From an uncultured Lachnospiraceae bacterium (lineage in GTDB: Bacteria; Bacillota; Clostridia; Lachnospirales; Lachnospiraceae), in NCBI GenBank assembly GCA_910585635.1, contig CAJUFE010000011.1:1-64000 (forward strand): DNA of 64,000 nucleotides, in the 5' to 3' direction. Position 1 is the first letter of the stretch. Each line of letters starts with the position of its first letter. The notes below the pieces were generated by a model. The model was not told where the DNA came from. It did no database searches and saw nothing but the letters and a program-made list of their open reading frames with translations. A program made the position numbers and the translations under genes. This document shows, in pieces, positions 9,305-17,010 of this stretch.

Positions 9305-10225
9305 ATGAAACTGTTCATCAGTGCGGATATAGAGGGCTGTGCCGGACTGGCCATACCGGCAGAGGCTCATAAGCAGGAGAGTGTATACCGGGCCTATGCA
9401 CAAGAGATGACAAAAGAGGTCCTTGTGGCCTGCGAGACGGCTCATGCCATGGGGGCGGAGCAGATCGTGGTGAAGGATGGTCACGGGGACGCGTCGAACA
9501 TCGATCCCTTAAGGATGCCGGACTATGTGACCCTGATCCGGGGGAAGAGCGGCCATCCTTATAATATGATGTGGGGGATCGACGACAGCTTTGACGGCGT
9601 CCTGTATATCGGCTATCACGCGCCGGCCGGGGATCCCCGGTTTTCGATCAGCCATACGTCCACAGGGAACAGCCTGACCATCCGTCTGAACGGGGCCTGT
9701 ATGAGCGAGTTCATGCTGAACAGCTATACGGCGGCCAGCCATGGCGTGCCGATCCTGTTCCTCTCTGGCGATGAGGCGATCTGCGGCCTGGCAAAGGAGC
9801 TGGTGCCGACGATCGAGACAGCGGTGACCAAGCGGGGGACAGGGGGCGCGACGATCTGTGAGCCGCCTGGTGTGGTAGAGGAGCGGATCCGCGCCGGGGT
9901 AGAGCGGGCGTTGTCCAGGCAGACGGTCGTGAGCGTTCCAGTTAAGGAGTCGATGCCCGAAAGCCCTTTGGATCGGGCCGTGACAGCTGATAGGGAGGAC
10001 AGAAGATCCGGCGCTGTGCGGACCGGTCGTGTATGGACAGGTGACCCTGGCTGCCGGCTGGCGCTGCCGGAGCGCTTTATCTATGAGGTCACCTTCAAAG
10101 ACTGGAAGAAGGCATACCAGATGTCCTTCTATCCGGGGATGGAGCAGGTGGATACCTTTACGGACCGGCTGGTGACCGACCGGTGGATGGATGTGGTGAC
10201 GGCCCATTGCTTTGTGGTCTACTGA
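9305..10225 (+). CDS. M55 family D-aminopeptidase (DppA-like)
   Basis: 306 residues. The N-terminus 'MKLFISADIEGCAGL' is the M55 signature, with the first metal ligands (Asp8, Glu10). Further ligands fall in 'IVVKDGHGDASNIDP' and 'YIGYHAPAG'. DppA of B. subtilis is a zinc D-aminopeptidase releasing D-Ala from short D-peptides, and likely acts on D-amino-acid peptides from cell-wall turnover. The frame is open from 9257, but the ATG at 9305 matches the family N-terminus and has AGGGGG upstream. An extra segment around residues 225-255 ('PLDRAVTADREDRRSGAVRT') looks like an insertion. It begins a trio of hydrolases (M55, M42, GATase). Confidence 0.88.
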   Translation: MKLFISADIEGCAGLAIPAEAHKQESVYRAYAQEMTKEVLVACETAHAMGAEQIVVKDGHGDASNIDPLRMPDYVTLIRGKSGHPYNMMWGIDDSFDGVLYIGYHAPAGDPRFSISHTSTGNSLTIRLNGACMSEFMLNSYTAASHGVPILFLSGDEAICGLAKELVPTIETAVTKRGTGGATICEPPGVVEERIRAGVERALSRQTVVSVPVKESMPESPLDRAVTADREDRRSGAVRTGRVWTGDPGCRLALPERFIYEVTFKDWKKAYQMSFYPGMEQVDTFTDRLVTDRWMDVVTAHCFVVY

Positions 10226-10243
10226 CCCTTCGTGTGGCGTCCG

Positions 10244-10296
10244 TCCGCCGGATTTTGCCCTGTGACGGCACGTCTGCTGCCGGACACATGGAGATT
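10244..10296 (+). repeat. Recurrent intergenic motif, copy B
   Basis: The stretch reads TCCGCCGG, then CGTCTGCTG and CATGGAG. It aligns with 22249-22303 and more weakly with 32611-32670 and 11552-11581. It lies about 100 nt before the M42 peptidase start. Confidence 0.5.
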
Positions 10297-10392
10297 GAGA
10301 AAGCAGCGGTGCAGGCTGCTCCCGGACAGGCATGAGGGGACAGCCTGCCACTGATGCCATAAATGATAAAAAACTAAAGGAGAGTTGCGGAG

Positions 10393-11487
10393 ATGGATAT
10401 GCAGATGTTTGGCCGGATCTCAGATGCATTTGGGCCAAGTGGATTTGAAGAAGAGGTGATCCGCACCATAGCGGACTACTGCGGAAGGTTCGAACTGGAA
10501 AATGACGCGATGAACAACCTTTATGCAAGGATGCCCGGGGCAAGGGAGGGGAAGCCTGTCCTCCAGCTGGATGCCCATACCGACGAGTGCGGGTTCATGG
10601 TACAGACGATCCATGATAACGGCGTTCTGGGGATCATCATGCTGGGCGGTTTTGTCATCTCCAATATCCCGGCCCATGAGGTGGTCATCCGTACCAGGAG
10701 CGGGAAGCTGGTGAAAGGGGTCATCGCCTCCAAGCCGATCCATTTTATGAACGCAAAGGAGAGGTCCACCCAGGACCTGACGATCGAGTCCATGTATGTG
10801 GACATCGGGGCTACCAGCCGGAAAGAGGTGGAGGAGGACTTTGGCGTCTCTGTAGGCGATCCTATGGCGCCAGCCGTCGATTTTTCTTATGATGAGGAGC
10901 ATGGCGTCTGTAAGGGCAAGGCCTTTGACAACCGGGCAGGCTGCGCTTGTATCGTGGATACCATGGAACAGCTTTATCTCTACCGGGATGAGCTGGCGGT
11001 CAATGTGACCGGGGCCTTCGCCGCCCAGGAGGAAGTGGGGATGCGCGGCGCGCGGGTGACGACCCAGGTGGTAAAGCCGGATCTGGCGATCGTTTTTGAA
11101 GGATCGCCCTCCGACGATTTTTATTTCAGCGCGACCCAGGCCCAGTGCAGGATGAAGAGCGGCGTACAGCTCCGCCGTCTGGATAAGAGCTATGTGTCCA
11201 ACCCAGCTTTTATCGAGTATGCGATCCAGTTGGCAAAGGAGCATCAGATCCCTTACCAGGAGGCCGTGCGCAGGGGCGGCAGCACGAACGCAGGTGAGAT
11301 CAGCCTGACGGGCAAGGCGGTGCCGGTGTTGGTGCTGGGCGTACCCAGCCGCTATATCCATTCCCATTATAATTTCTGCGCGAAGAAGGATCTGGAGGCG
11401 GCGGTAGAGCTGGCGGTCCAGGTGATCCGGGGGCTGGATGAGGAGAGGATCCGCCATATCTGCCGACAGGATATCCTGCCGCGCTGA
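10393..11487 (+). CDS. M42 family metallopeptidase (glutamyl/deblocking aminopeptidase-like)
   Basis: 364 residues. M42 enzymes are dinuclear metal aminopeptidases that form large tetrahedral particles in the cytoplasm. Visible motifs are 'LDAHTDECGFMV' (first metal His and Asp), 'GKAFDNRAGCACIVDTM' (bridging Asp), 'AAQEEVGMRGARV' (catalytic Glu and metal Glu), 'IVFEGSPSDDF' and the late 'PSRYIHSHYNF' His. The full set suggests an active enzyme. AAGGAGAG lies about 9 nt upstream of the ATG. With M55 before and GATase after, it probably degrades peptides to amino acids; no transporter is adjacent. Confidence 0.93.
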   Translation: MDMQMFGRISDAFGPSGFEEEVIRTIADYCGRFELENDAMNNLYARMPGAREGKPVLQLDAHTDECGFMVQTIHDNGVLGIIMLGGFVISNIPAHEVVIRTRSGKLVKGVIASKPIHFMNAKERSTQDLTIESMYVDIGATSRKEVEEDFGVSVGDPMAPAVDFSYDEEHGVCKGKAFDNRAGCACIVDTMEQLYLYRDELAVNVTGAFAAQEEVGMRGARVTTQVVKPDLAIVFEGSPSDDFYFSATQAQCRMKSGVQLRRLDKSYVSNPAFIEYAIQLAKEHQIPYQEAVRRGGSTNAGEISLTGKAVPVLVLGVPSRYIHSHYNFCAKKDLEAAVELAVQVIRGLDEERIRHICRQDILPR

Positions 11488-11551
11488 TGGTCCCCGTCGC
11501 AGAGGATCCTGGTCTGTAAGGGTTTACGGAAGATCGCTTTTCTGTGAGTTA

Positions 11552-11581
11552 GCGCGCCCGCAGCCGGGTGCAGGGAGGTTT
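11552..11581 (+). repeat. Recurrent intergenic motif, copy D (partial)
   Basis: GCGCGCCCGCAGCCGGG and GGGAGGTTT resemble the right half of the motif at 22249-22303. It lies about 60 nt before the GATase start. The match is short. Confidence 0.3.
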
Positions 11582-11638
11582 AGCAGCTGGCTGCGGGCCG
11601 TTCATGGAAAAGCGCGCTCAGATAGAAAAGGGGTATAG

Positions 11639-12400
11639 ATGGATATGGGAGATGGAAAAAGACCGGTGATCGGGATCCTGGGCCTGACCAGGATGTCCGA
11701 CCCAGGTTTATTTAAAGGAAGTGAATTGGCTTATACCAGCACGGCGACCATCCTGTCTGTTTTCAGGAACGGCGGCATCCCGGTGCTGATCCCGGCGGTG
11801 GCGGCGGCCGAAGACCCGGAGGAGGCAGTATCCTGCTGTGACGGACTGCTGTATCCCGGGGGAGAGGATGTCACGCCCTGGCTTTATCAGGAAGAACCTC
11901 TCCCGGTGATCGGCGCCTTTCGCCCGGAGGTGGATGAGGGGTGGATGAAAGTGGGGCGGTATGCTCTGGAGGCGAAGCTCCCGCTTTTTGGCATCTGTAA
12001 AGGCCATCAGTTCTTGAACGTGCTCCTTGGAGGGAGCCTGTATCAGGATATCTCCCTGCAGGGGAAGGATATCCTCCAGCATATGCAGCGGTATGACCGG
12101 ACCTACCTGACCCATCATGTGGAGGTGGAAGAGGGGACACGGCTGGCGTCTCTGGTAGGCGCAGGCCGGGTGGCCACCAATTCCATGCACCATCAGGCGG
12201 TGAAGACCCTGGGGAAGGGCTTAAAGGTCACGGCCAGAGCGGAGGATGGGACGATCGAGGGGATGGAGGATGAGGAGGGGCAGATCCTGTCTGTCCAGTG
12301 GCATCCGGAGGACCTGATCGACAGTGCGCCGGTGATGAACAAGCTGTTCGCGGATCTGGTGGAGAGGGCGAGGGTCTACAGGGAGGGGCGTGCTCGCTAG
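11639..12400 (+). CDS. Gamma-glutamyl-gamma-aminobutyrate hydrolase family (class I GATase, PuuD-like)
   Basis: 253 residues of the peptidase C26/PuuD type. The nucleophile elbow is 'GICKGHQFLNV' (Cys at about residue 119), and the catalytic His-Glu pair is in 'SVQWHPEDL' (about 219-227). The 'YPGGEDVTPWLY' block near residue 76 matches the substrate pocket of the family. PuuD hydrolyses gamma-Glu-GABA; other members act on different gamma-glutamyl or isopeptide bonds, so the substrate is open. It is the third of the peptide hydrolases and lies 152 nt after M42. No polyamine genes are nearby, which argues against a dedicated putrescine pathway. Confidence 0.88.
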   Translation: MDMGDGKRPVIGILGLTRMSDPGLFKGSELAYTSTATILSVFRNGGIPVLIPAVAAAEDPEEAVSCCDGLLYPGGEDVTPWLYQEEPLPVIGAFRPEVDEGWMKVGRYALEAKLPLFGICKGHQFLNVLLGGSLYQDISLQGKDILQHMQRYDRTYLTHHVEVEEGTRLASLVGAGRVATNSMHHQAVKTLGKGLKVTARAEDGTIEGMEDEEGQILSVQWHPEDLIDSAPVMNKLFADLVERARVYREGRAR

Positions 12401-12440
12401 AGCGTTAGGGGCTCTGCGCAGAGCCGCTTGAAAAAAGTGG

Positions 12441-12469
12441 TTGACAGCCTCTCCAGATCATGGTAAAGT
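12441..12469 (+). promoter_or_regulatory. Promoter of infC-rpmI-rplT
   Basis: TTGACA (12441-12446), a 17-nt spacer, and TAAAGT (12464-12469) preceded by TGG (extended -10). It would place the transcript start near 12476 and give a leader of about 250 nt. Confidence 0.8.
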
Positions 12470-12475
12470 TAGTAA

Positions 12476-12724
12476 GGCCGCGAGAGCGGCAGCAGGAAAG
12501 CAGGTATCCACCTCACCCTGGCACGGTAGCGTCAGAACGCTTGACCAGTGACCTGGGTCTATATGCATCGGCACGCAGAGGAGTCCTCTGTACAGGTTTT
12601 CTGTATGTGCCGCAGGATCTCCAGCAAGATGCGTCAGACGCGTTTTGCCGGTCTGTATGCTTAGAGCGAGTGGATAGGCTGCCTATCCACTCTTATTTTT
12701 TCATATAGCAGGAGGTGTACGACT
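12476..12724 (+). promoter_or_regulatory. infC leader with transcription attenuator (L20-leader type)
   Basis: The long leader holds several hairpins and ends in a terminator (12668-12701) just ahead of the infC ribosome-binding site. TATCCAC at 12505-12511 is complementary to GTGGATA at 12670-12676, the 5' arm of the terminator, so a long-range antiterminator can form. Established: in Firmicutes such as B. subtilis, ribosomal protein L20 represses infC-rpmI-rplT through a leader of this kind. That L20 is the effector here is inferred from the operon. Confidence 0.75.
12668..12701 (+). terminator. Attenuator terminator in infC leader
   Basis: An 11-bp perfect stem pairs GAGTGGATAGG (12668-12678) with CCTATCCACTC (12682-12692), followed by TTATTTTTT. 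It lies only 9 nt before the infC Shine-Dalgarno, so it must be read through for expression. Confidence 0.92.
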
Positions 12725-13240
12725 ATTAGCGAATTAATGATCAACGAACAGATCAGAGACAGGGAGGTCCTTCTGATCGGCGAGCATGGGGAAAAGTTAG
12801 GCATCATGTCTGCCCGGGATGCTTACAAGATGGCGCAGGAAGCAGAATTGGATCTGGTCAAGATCGCGCCGACGGCCAAGCCGCCGGTATGTAAGATCAT
12901 CGATTATGGAAAGTATCGGTATGAGCTTATCCGGAAGGAAAAGGAAGCGAAGAAAAAGCAGAAGATCATCGAACTGAAAGAAGTCCGTTTATCTCCCAAC
13001 ATCGATACCAACGATCTGAACACCAAGACCGCAGCGGCCAGAAAGTTCCTGGAAAAGGGGAATAAGGTAAAGATCACATTGCGTTTCCGCGGTCGGGAGA
13101 TGGCCCACATGAACCAATCCAGGTATATCCTTGACGAATTCGCTGAGAGTCTGGCTGATATCGCTGTCATCGACAAGCCCTCCAAGGTGGAAGGCAGGAC
13201 CATGGTGATGTTCTTAACTGCAAAAGCATTAAAAAAATAG
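12725..13240 (+). CDS. infC: Translation initiation factor IF-3, probable AUU start
   Basis: 171 residues from the AUU at 12725 (I-S-E-L-M-I-N-E-Q...). The ribosome-binding site AGGAGG (12710-12715) lies 9 nt before this ATT, but 21 nt before the first ATG (12737), which is too far. An AUU start, discriminated against by IF-3 itself, is the known autoregulation device of infC in E. coli and elsewhere. The protein has the N domain ('INEQIRDREVLLIGEHGE', 'AYKMAQEAELDLVKIAP'), the Lys-rich linker helix and the C domain ('IKITLRFRGREMAH'-like block, 'RTMVMFLTAK'). It is followed by rpmI at 22 nt. Confidence 0.96.
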   Translation: MSELMINEQIRDREVLLIGEHGEKLGIMSARDAYKMAQEAELDLVKIAPTAKPPVCKIIDYGKYRYELIRKEKEAKKKQKIIELKEVRLSPNIDTNDLNTKTAAARKFLEKGNKVKITLRFRGREMAHMNQSRYILDEFAESLADIAVIDKPSKVEGRTMVMFLTAKALKK

Positions 13241-13262
13241 AAAGATTTAGGAGGAGATCGAT

Positions 13263-13460
13263 ATGCCGAAGTTAAAGACCAAAAGAGCTGCTGCAAAGCG
13301 TTTCAAAATGACAGGAACCGGAAAACTGGTGCGGAACAAGGCCTATAAGTCCCACATCTTGACTAAGAAGACCACCAAGAGAAAGAGAAATCTTAGGAAA
13401 GATATCGTTACGGATGCCACCAACAGCAAGGTGATGAAGAAGATCTTACCCTATCTGTAG
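13263..13460 (+). CDS. rpmI: 50S ribosomal protein L35
   Basis: 65 residues, highly basic, beginning 'MPKLKTKRAAAKRFKMTGTG', which is the L35 signature, and ending 'MKKILPYL'. AGGAGG lies about 6 nt upstream of the ATG. Middle gene of infC-rpmI-rplT. Confidence 0.97.
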   Translation: MPKLKTKRAAAKRFKMTGTGKLVRNKAYKSHILTKKTTKRKRNLRKDIVTDATNSKVMKKILPYL

Positions 13461-13494
13461 TTTTCTGATGTTGAGTGAAGGAGGAAATTGACCT

Positions 13495-13851
13495 ATGGCA
13501 AGAGTAAAAGGCGGTTTAAACGCAAAGAAGAGACATAACCGGGTGTTAAAGCTGGCGAAAGGCTACAGAGGCGCCCGTTCTAAACAGTACAGGATCGCGA
13601 AGCAGTCCGTGATGCGGGCGCTGACCAGCGCATATGCCGGACGCAAGGAGAGGAAGAGACAGTTCCGCAGCCTGTGGATCGCGCGGATCAACGCGGCTGC
13701 CAGGATCAACGGCTTATCCTACAGCAAGCTGATGCACGGCTTAAAGGTGGCCGGTGTGGAGATCAACCGCAAGATGCTCTCCGATATGGCGATCAACGAC
13801 GCAGAAGGGTTCGCCAAGCTGGCAGAGTTGGCGAAGAGCAAGCTGGCATAA
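13495..13851 (+). CDS. rplT: 50S ribosomal protein L20
   Basis: 118 residues, the usual length, beginning 'MARVKGGLNAKKRHNRVLKL' with the long basic N-terminal extension that binds 23S rRNA, then 'AKGYRGARSKQYRIAKQSVM' and 'RQFRSLWIARINAAAR'. The C-terminal globular domain binds its own leader RNA in species where the feedback has been shown. Last gene of the operon; a hairpin follows. Confidence 0.97.
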   Translation: MARVKGGLNAKKRHNRVLKLAKGYRGARSKQYRIAKQSVMRALTSAYAGRKERKRQFRSLWIARINAAARINGLSYSKLMHGLKVAGVEINRKMLSDMAINDAEGFAKLAELAKSKLA

Positions 13852-13863
13852 GAGAAGAGAGTG

Positions 13864-13900
13864 ACCCCCTGGGACGGTACGGCTGTCGCAGGGGGTTTGT
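13864..13900 (+). terminator. Terminator after rplT
   Basis: CCCCCTG (13865-13871) pairs with CAGGGGG (13889-13895), followed by a short TTTGT. The T-tract is weak, but the position 13 nt after the rplT stop is right. Confidence 0.7.
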
Positions 13901-13962
13901 CATACCTGTTACCAGGAGATCTGCCGGGACCCAGGTATACCGGTCATACGAGGAGGGATGAT

Positions 13963-14673
13963 ATGAGACGGGAGTATGATGAGGAGCTGGCACAGGATGG
14001 CGGGGCAGAAGAGCAGATGCTGACCAATGCAGAGCGGATCAAACAGGCGGCGGTGGGGCTGTTCAGTGAATATGGCTACGGCTCCACCACCGTGCGCATG
14101 ATCGCGAAAGAGGCCGGTCTGTCCCAGGGACAGATCACGGCCCACTATGGCTCTAAGGAGGCACTGTTCAACGCGATCGTAAAGGATATCATCCAGACCA
14201 CGGAGCAGGCCTTCGATCCGTTGGAGGAGAGGATCGAGATCTTAGTGAACAGCGGGAAGATGGACCGTGATGCCGCCTGGAGCCTGATCGAGGAGGTGGT
14301 CACCATGCAGATCGATTTTTGTATGGAGCCCTCCAATCGGGCGAACCTGATGATATTGAACATCGTGATCCCGGACTGCAAGGCCGTGGAGCAGTCCTGC
14401 CAGAGACTGCAGCAGACCGTACGGAACAAGATCGAGATGATGCTGGCGCAGCTGATCCAGGTATACAGCACAAAAAAGGGGTATCTGCGGGCCAGGACCA
14501 TCAGCCGGGCGGTCAACGGCGCGATCGTTTCCTTCGGTGAGCATAAGGCATTCCTCTTGGATGAGGTCTACATCGGCAGCCATTCGCCCCATTCGGTCAG
14601 CTGGATGAAGGGACACTTAAAGGAATACGTGCTGAACAGCATCCGGGCCGCGGATGAGCTGCCGGATTATTAA
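13963..14673 (+). CDS. TetR/AcrR family transcriptional regulator
   Basis: 236 residues. The N-terminal helix-turn-helix is typical: 'RIKQAAVGLFSEYGYGSTTV' then 'IAKEAGLSQGQITAHYGSKE' (about residues 25-65). The remaining helical domain binds an unknown ligand and mediates dimerisation. The start at 13963 is chosen because AGGAGG (13951-13956) sits 6 nt before it; the frame is open to 13861 but crosses the rplT terminator. Its neighbours downstream are convergent methyltransferases, so the target is not obvious from context. Many TetR proteins control an efflux pump, but none is adjacent. Confidence 0.88.
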   Translation: MRREYDEELAQDGGAEEQMLTNAERIKQAAVGLFSEYGYGSTTVRMIAKEAGLSQGQITAHYGSKEALFNAIVKDIIQTTEQAFDPLEERIEILVNSGKMDRDAAWSLIEEVVTMQIDFCMEPSNRANLMILNIVIPDCKAVEQSCQRLQQTVRNKIEMMLAQLIQVYSTKKGYLRARTISRAVNGAIVSFGEHKAFLLDEVYIGSHSPHSVSWMKGHLKEYVLNSIRAADELPDY

Positions 14674-14799
14674 GGGCGGCCCCCTCTCGCGCCGGGGCCG
14701 CCTGCTCCGCCAGGGCTTCCTGCTCCGCCAGGGCCGCCCGCCTGCGCGGACAGACTGGGAGGATCCGATCTTTTTACAGGCGGACCGGCAGGAGCGTTG

Positions 14800-15483
14800 T
14801 CAGCCCACAGTGCCCACGATCATGGCGATGGCCACCTCTCGCCCGATATCCCACTTCGCTGTGGGATCCTTGCGGGCGGCGGGGGAGGCGGCGCGGTACC
14901 AGCGCTTCCAGGCCTCCACGGCGCAGTCCATCTCCCTGGCGGTCCGGACCGCAAAGGCATCCCGGAAAAACCGCTCCCACCGGCTCACCGGCCAGAAGGT
15001 GGGGAGCACGTCCCGCTCGTCCAGCCCGGCCTCCTGGGCGTAGGCTTTTGTGGTGGCCGGGACCACGATGCCGATCTGGGCGTCTTTTTTCATGAGAGGG
15101 GCGATCTTTTCCTTAAAGAAGGCCGGATCCTGTCCGAAGGCCTGCCAGGCGTTGATGCAGATCATGGCGTCGAAGGACTCCTTTTCAAAGGGCAGCCGGT
15201 CCGCCAGGGCGCAGAAGGGGATCAGCCGGTCCTCCACCCCCTGCTTTTTAGCCATCTCGTAGTTATTGGCAGAGGAGGACTTAGGGTCCACCGCGTAGAC
15301 CCGGCAGCCGTATTCCTTCACAAGGAATAAGGAGGACAGGGCGTTCCCGCAGCCTAAGTCCAATACCTTCATCTCCGGCGTGAGCCGCATCTCTTTAGTC
15401 AGCTCATCCGTCAGCATCAGCGCGTCCGGGCCGCTGTAAAGATCGGCCAGGGCGTCAAAGTCATATCTTTCATATCGTTCCAT
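14800..15483 (-). CDS. Class I SAM-dependent methyltransferase
   Basis: 227 residues. SAM-binding motif I reads 'VLDLGCGNALSSLFL' (about residues 40-54), motif II 'RVYAVDPKSSSANNYEMA' with the acidic Asp, and motif III/IV 'FEKESFDAMICINAWQAFG'. It belongs to the small-molecule methyltransferase group (Methyltransf_11/25 like). The acceptor is unknown. AAGGAGAAGG lies upstream of the start on the minus strand. It is convergent with the TetR gene and downstream of an FkbM-type methyltransferase on the same strand, with a 185-nt gap, so co-transcription is possible but not certain. Confidence 0.87.
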   Translation of the reverse strand: MERYERYDFDALADLYSGPDALMLTDELTKEMRLTPEMKVLDLGCGNALSSLFLVKEYGCRVYAVDPKSSSANNYEMAKKQGVEDRLIPFCALADRLPFEKESFDAMICINAWQAFGQDPAFFKEKIAPLMKKDAQIGIVVPATTKAYAQEAGLDERDVLPTFWPVSRWERFFRDAFAVRTAREMDCAVEAWKRWYRAASPAARKDPTAKWDIGREVAIAMIVGTVG

Positions 15484-15668
15484 AACCTTCTCCTTTCGAA
15501 ACCTCTATCATCATGATCGGGATACATCCGGCTATCATCGGAGCAAAGCACAGCGCAGCAGCTCCCTGCATGGTCTGCGGGCCAGGTGCGCGCGGGTTCT
15601 GGTCTCCTGTCGTTGCTTCTTTTGAACGCTCATGGGTCATGGCCGTTTGCGGCGGCTCTTTTGAACAT

Positions 15669-16538
15669 TCATGCATCCAGGCTGTCCGTGGCATCCCTTT
15701 CCGGCGGCACGGCGTACAGGACGCTCTCCGAGGTGCCGGTGGAGTAGTGCCGCATATAGAGCCGGTAGTCTGGGCAGAGCTGCTTTAAGAGGACCGGGAC
15801 CGTGAGGAGCTCTTCTAAGTTGTGGTAGCAGCTGACCGCCACGGTGGGCCGCTCTCTGGCGATCGTCTCCCGGGCGCCCTTTAGAGCCTCAAGCTCCCGG
15901 CCCTCGATATGGATCTTGATGAAGGTGGCATCCGCGCACTCCGGGATGTCATCGATCTTCTTTACGGGGATGTTCTCCTCGCTCCTTTCCACGATACAGG
16001 AGCCGCCGGGCTCCACAGAACGCCTGAAGGGCAGGGTGCCGTCCACATCGGCGGCGCCGCAGTCCAGGAGGCATACACAATCCCGCTTTTTCCGGCTGAA
16101 AAACACCAGGTTGTCCTGGCAGATCTCCTGACAGATGGGATCGGGCTCCAGGGCCACGATCCTTTTATAGCTGTCCTTCGTGCGGTAGGCGAACTCCAGG
16201 GAGGTGCTCATATCCATAGCCCCGCAGTCGATGAACACCTCCTCCTCGCCAAGGCGCACCACAGAAGGATCGAAGAACATGTAGTCATGGTCCACCACGA
16301 ACCGCTTTAAGGGCCTGAGCAGGTCCAGATCATCCAGGCAATGGGTGAAGGCATCGGTCAGCTTGTCCGAGCGGATACAGCTGCGGTGCTGCAAAAAGAG
16401 GGTGCGCAGCATCTTGGCGATGTAGGTGTAGTCTCCGGTGATGTTGTAATACACCTGGCCGGAGTAGATCAGCTGTGACGGCGGGTCATTTAAGAGGGAA
16501 AAACAGTCCCTGACCCGTTCCTGGATGGCATGGTCCAT
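15669..16538 (-). CDS. FkbM-family methyltransferase
   Basis: 289 residues. The C-terminal two thirds carry the FkbM pattern: 'EEVFIDCGAMDMSTSLEF' (SAM loop), 'RIVALEPDPICQEICQDNL' and 'FIKIHIEGRELEALKGARE'. The N-terminal 100 residues are helical and of unknown function. FkbM-type enzymes O-methylate sugars or natural products; the substrate here is not indicated by neighbours, and the polysaccharide locus lies far away. AAGGGGG precedes the ATG on the minus strand. It is read towards the class I methyltransferase gene. Confidence 0.85.
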   Translation of the reverse strand: MDHAIQERVRDCFSLLNDPPSQLIYSGQVYYNITGDYTYIAKMLRTLFLQHRSCIRSDKLTDAFTHCLDDLDLLRPLKRFVVDHDYMFFDPSVVRLGEEEVFIDCGAMDMSTSLEFAYRTKDSYKRIVALEPDPICQEICQDNLVFFSRKKRDCVCLLDCGAADVDGTLPFRRSVEPGGSCIVERSEENIPVKKIDDIPECADATFIKIHIEGRELEALKGARETIARERPTVAVSCYHNLEELLTVPVLLKQLCPDYRLYMRHYSTGTSESVLYAVPPERDATDSLDA

Positions 16539-16567
16539 ATGAAAACCCCCTTCGAGTCCTTATTTGT

Positions 16568-16603
16568 GGCCGCGCCCGTAGATCCGCGGCCTCTTTTATT
16601 TTA
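16568..16603 (+). terminator. Hairpin with T-rich tail upstream of fkbM-like gene
   Basis: GGCCGCG (16568-16574) pairs with CGCGGCC (16585-16591), followed by TCTTTTATTTT on the plus strand. No plus-strand gene ends here, so it may shield the next region from read-through or be the remnant of a lost gene. Confidence 0.45.
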
Positions 16604-16619
16604 CTACATCTGGCGTGAA

Positions 16620-16661
16620 AATACAAGCGTATTGAAAAAGATAAGAAAATACAAACGTATT
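16620..16661. promoter_or_regulatory. Two AATAC-N4-GTATT palindromes (candidate operator)
   Basis: AATAC-AAGC-GTATT (16620-16633) and AATAC-AAAC-GTATT (16648-16661) lie 28 nt apart, centre to centre. A third copy, with GATC in the middle, is at 16817-16830. The stretch is A+T rich, unlike its surroundings. Binding by a dimeric regulator is an inference. Confidence 0.4.
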
Positions 16662-16662
16662 T

Positions 16663-16896
16663 ATGATGGATATTGACAAGAAATTAGCAGATAGATATAA
16701 TGAAAACTATAGAAAAAATGACTATATAAGGCGAAAAAATAGTAAAGTTCCACAGGAAATCATGGAAAAGATAGCAGATACAGATGTGCATATGCCGGAT
16801 CCCTGTTATCTGGAAAAATACGATCGTATTTTATGGAGGCGTGGACGATGGGCCTTATGGTCCCGCTTATATGGCGTCCTGTTTTCTATAAGATAG
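16663..16896 (+). CDS. Hypothetical small protein, doubtful
   Basis: 77 residues, no family recognised. The first 55 residues are charged and Asn/Lys-rich ('DKKLADRYNENYRKNDYI'); the last 20 are Trp/Arg-rich and read like out-of-frame sequence. The base composition (16610-16840) is A+T rich against G+C-rich neighbours. No ribosome-binding site precedes the ATG at 16663, which overlaps the edge of a palindrome. It may be a remnant of a transferred gene. A palindrome also lies inside it (16817-16830). Confidence 0.35.
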   Translation: MMDIDKKLADRYNENYRKNDYIRRKNSKVPQEIMEKIADTDVHMPDPCYLEKYDRILWRRGRWALWSRLYGVLFSIR

Positions 16897-17010
16897 AGCA
16901 TGATGTGCCCACTGTCCGCAGGGTGGTCCGCGGCGGTGGCCTGGCATGGCCCGCAGGAGAGGAGCGCGTCCGGGGCGGGTCCTGCCCAAAGGTGAGAAAG
17001 GAGTGGAAAG

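Noticed and set aside
9509..10543. Long minus-strand ORF of 344 codons
   Set aside because: It covers the M55 gene on the other strand, has no recognisable domain and is His/Arg/Pro rich, typical of antisense reading in G+C-rich coding DNA.
10420..11457. Long minus-strand ORF of 345 codons
   Set aside because: Shadow of the M42 peptidase, whose full metal-site motif set is on the plus strand.
12460..12708. 82-codon ORF in the infC leader
   Set aside because: It has no ribosome-binding site, overlaps the attenuator hairpin, and the sequence is better explained as a structured leader.
15470..15694. 74-codon minus-strand ORF between the two methyltransferases
   Set aside because: It overlaps the starts and ends of both real genes, has no ribosome-binding site and contains an imperfect direct repeat that explains its composition.
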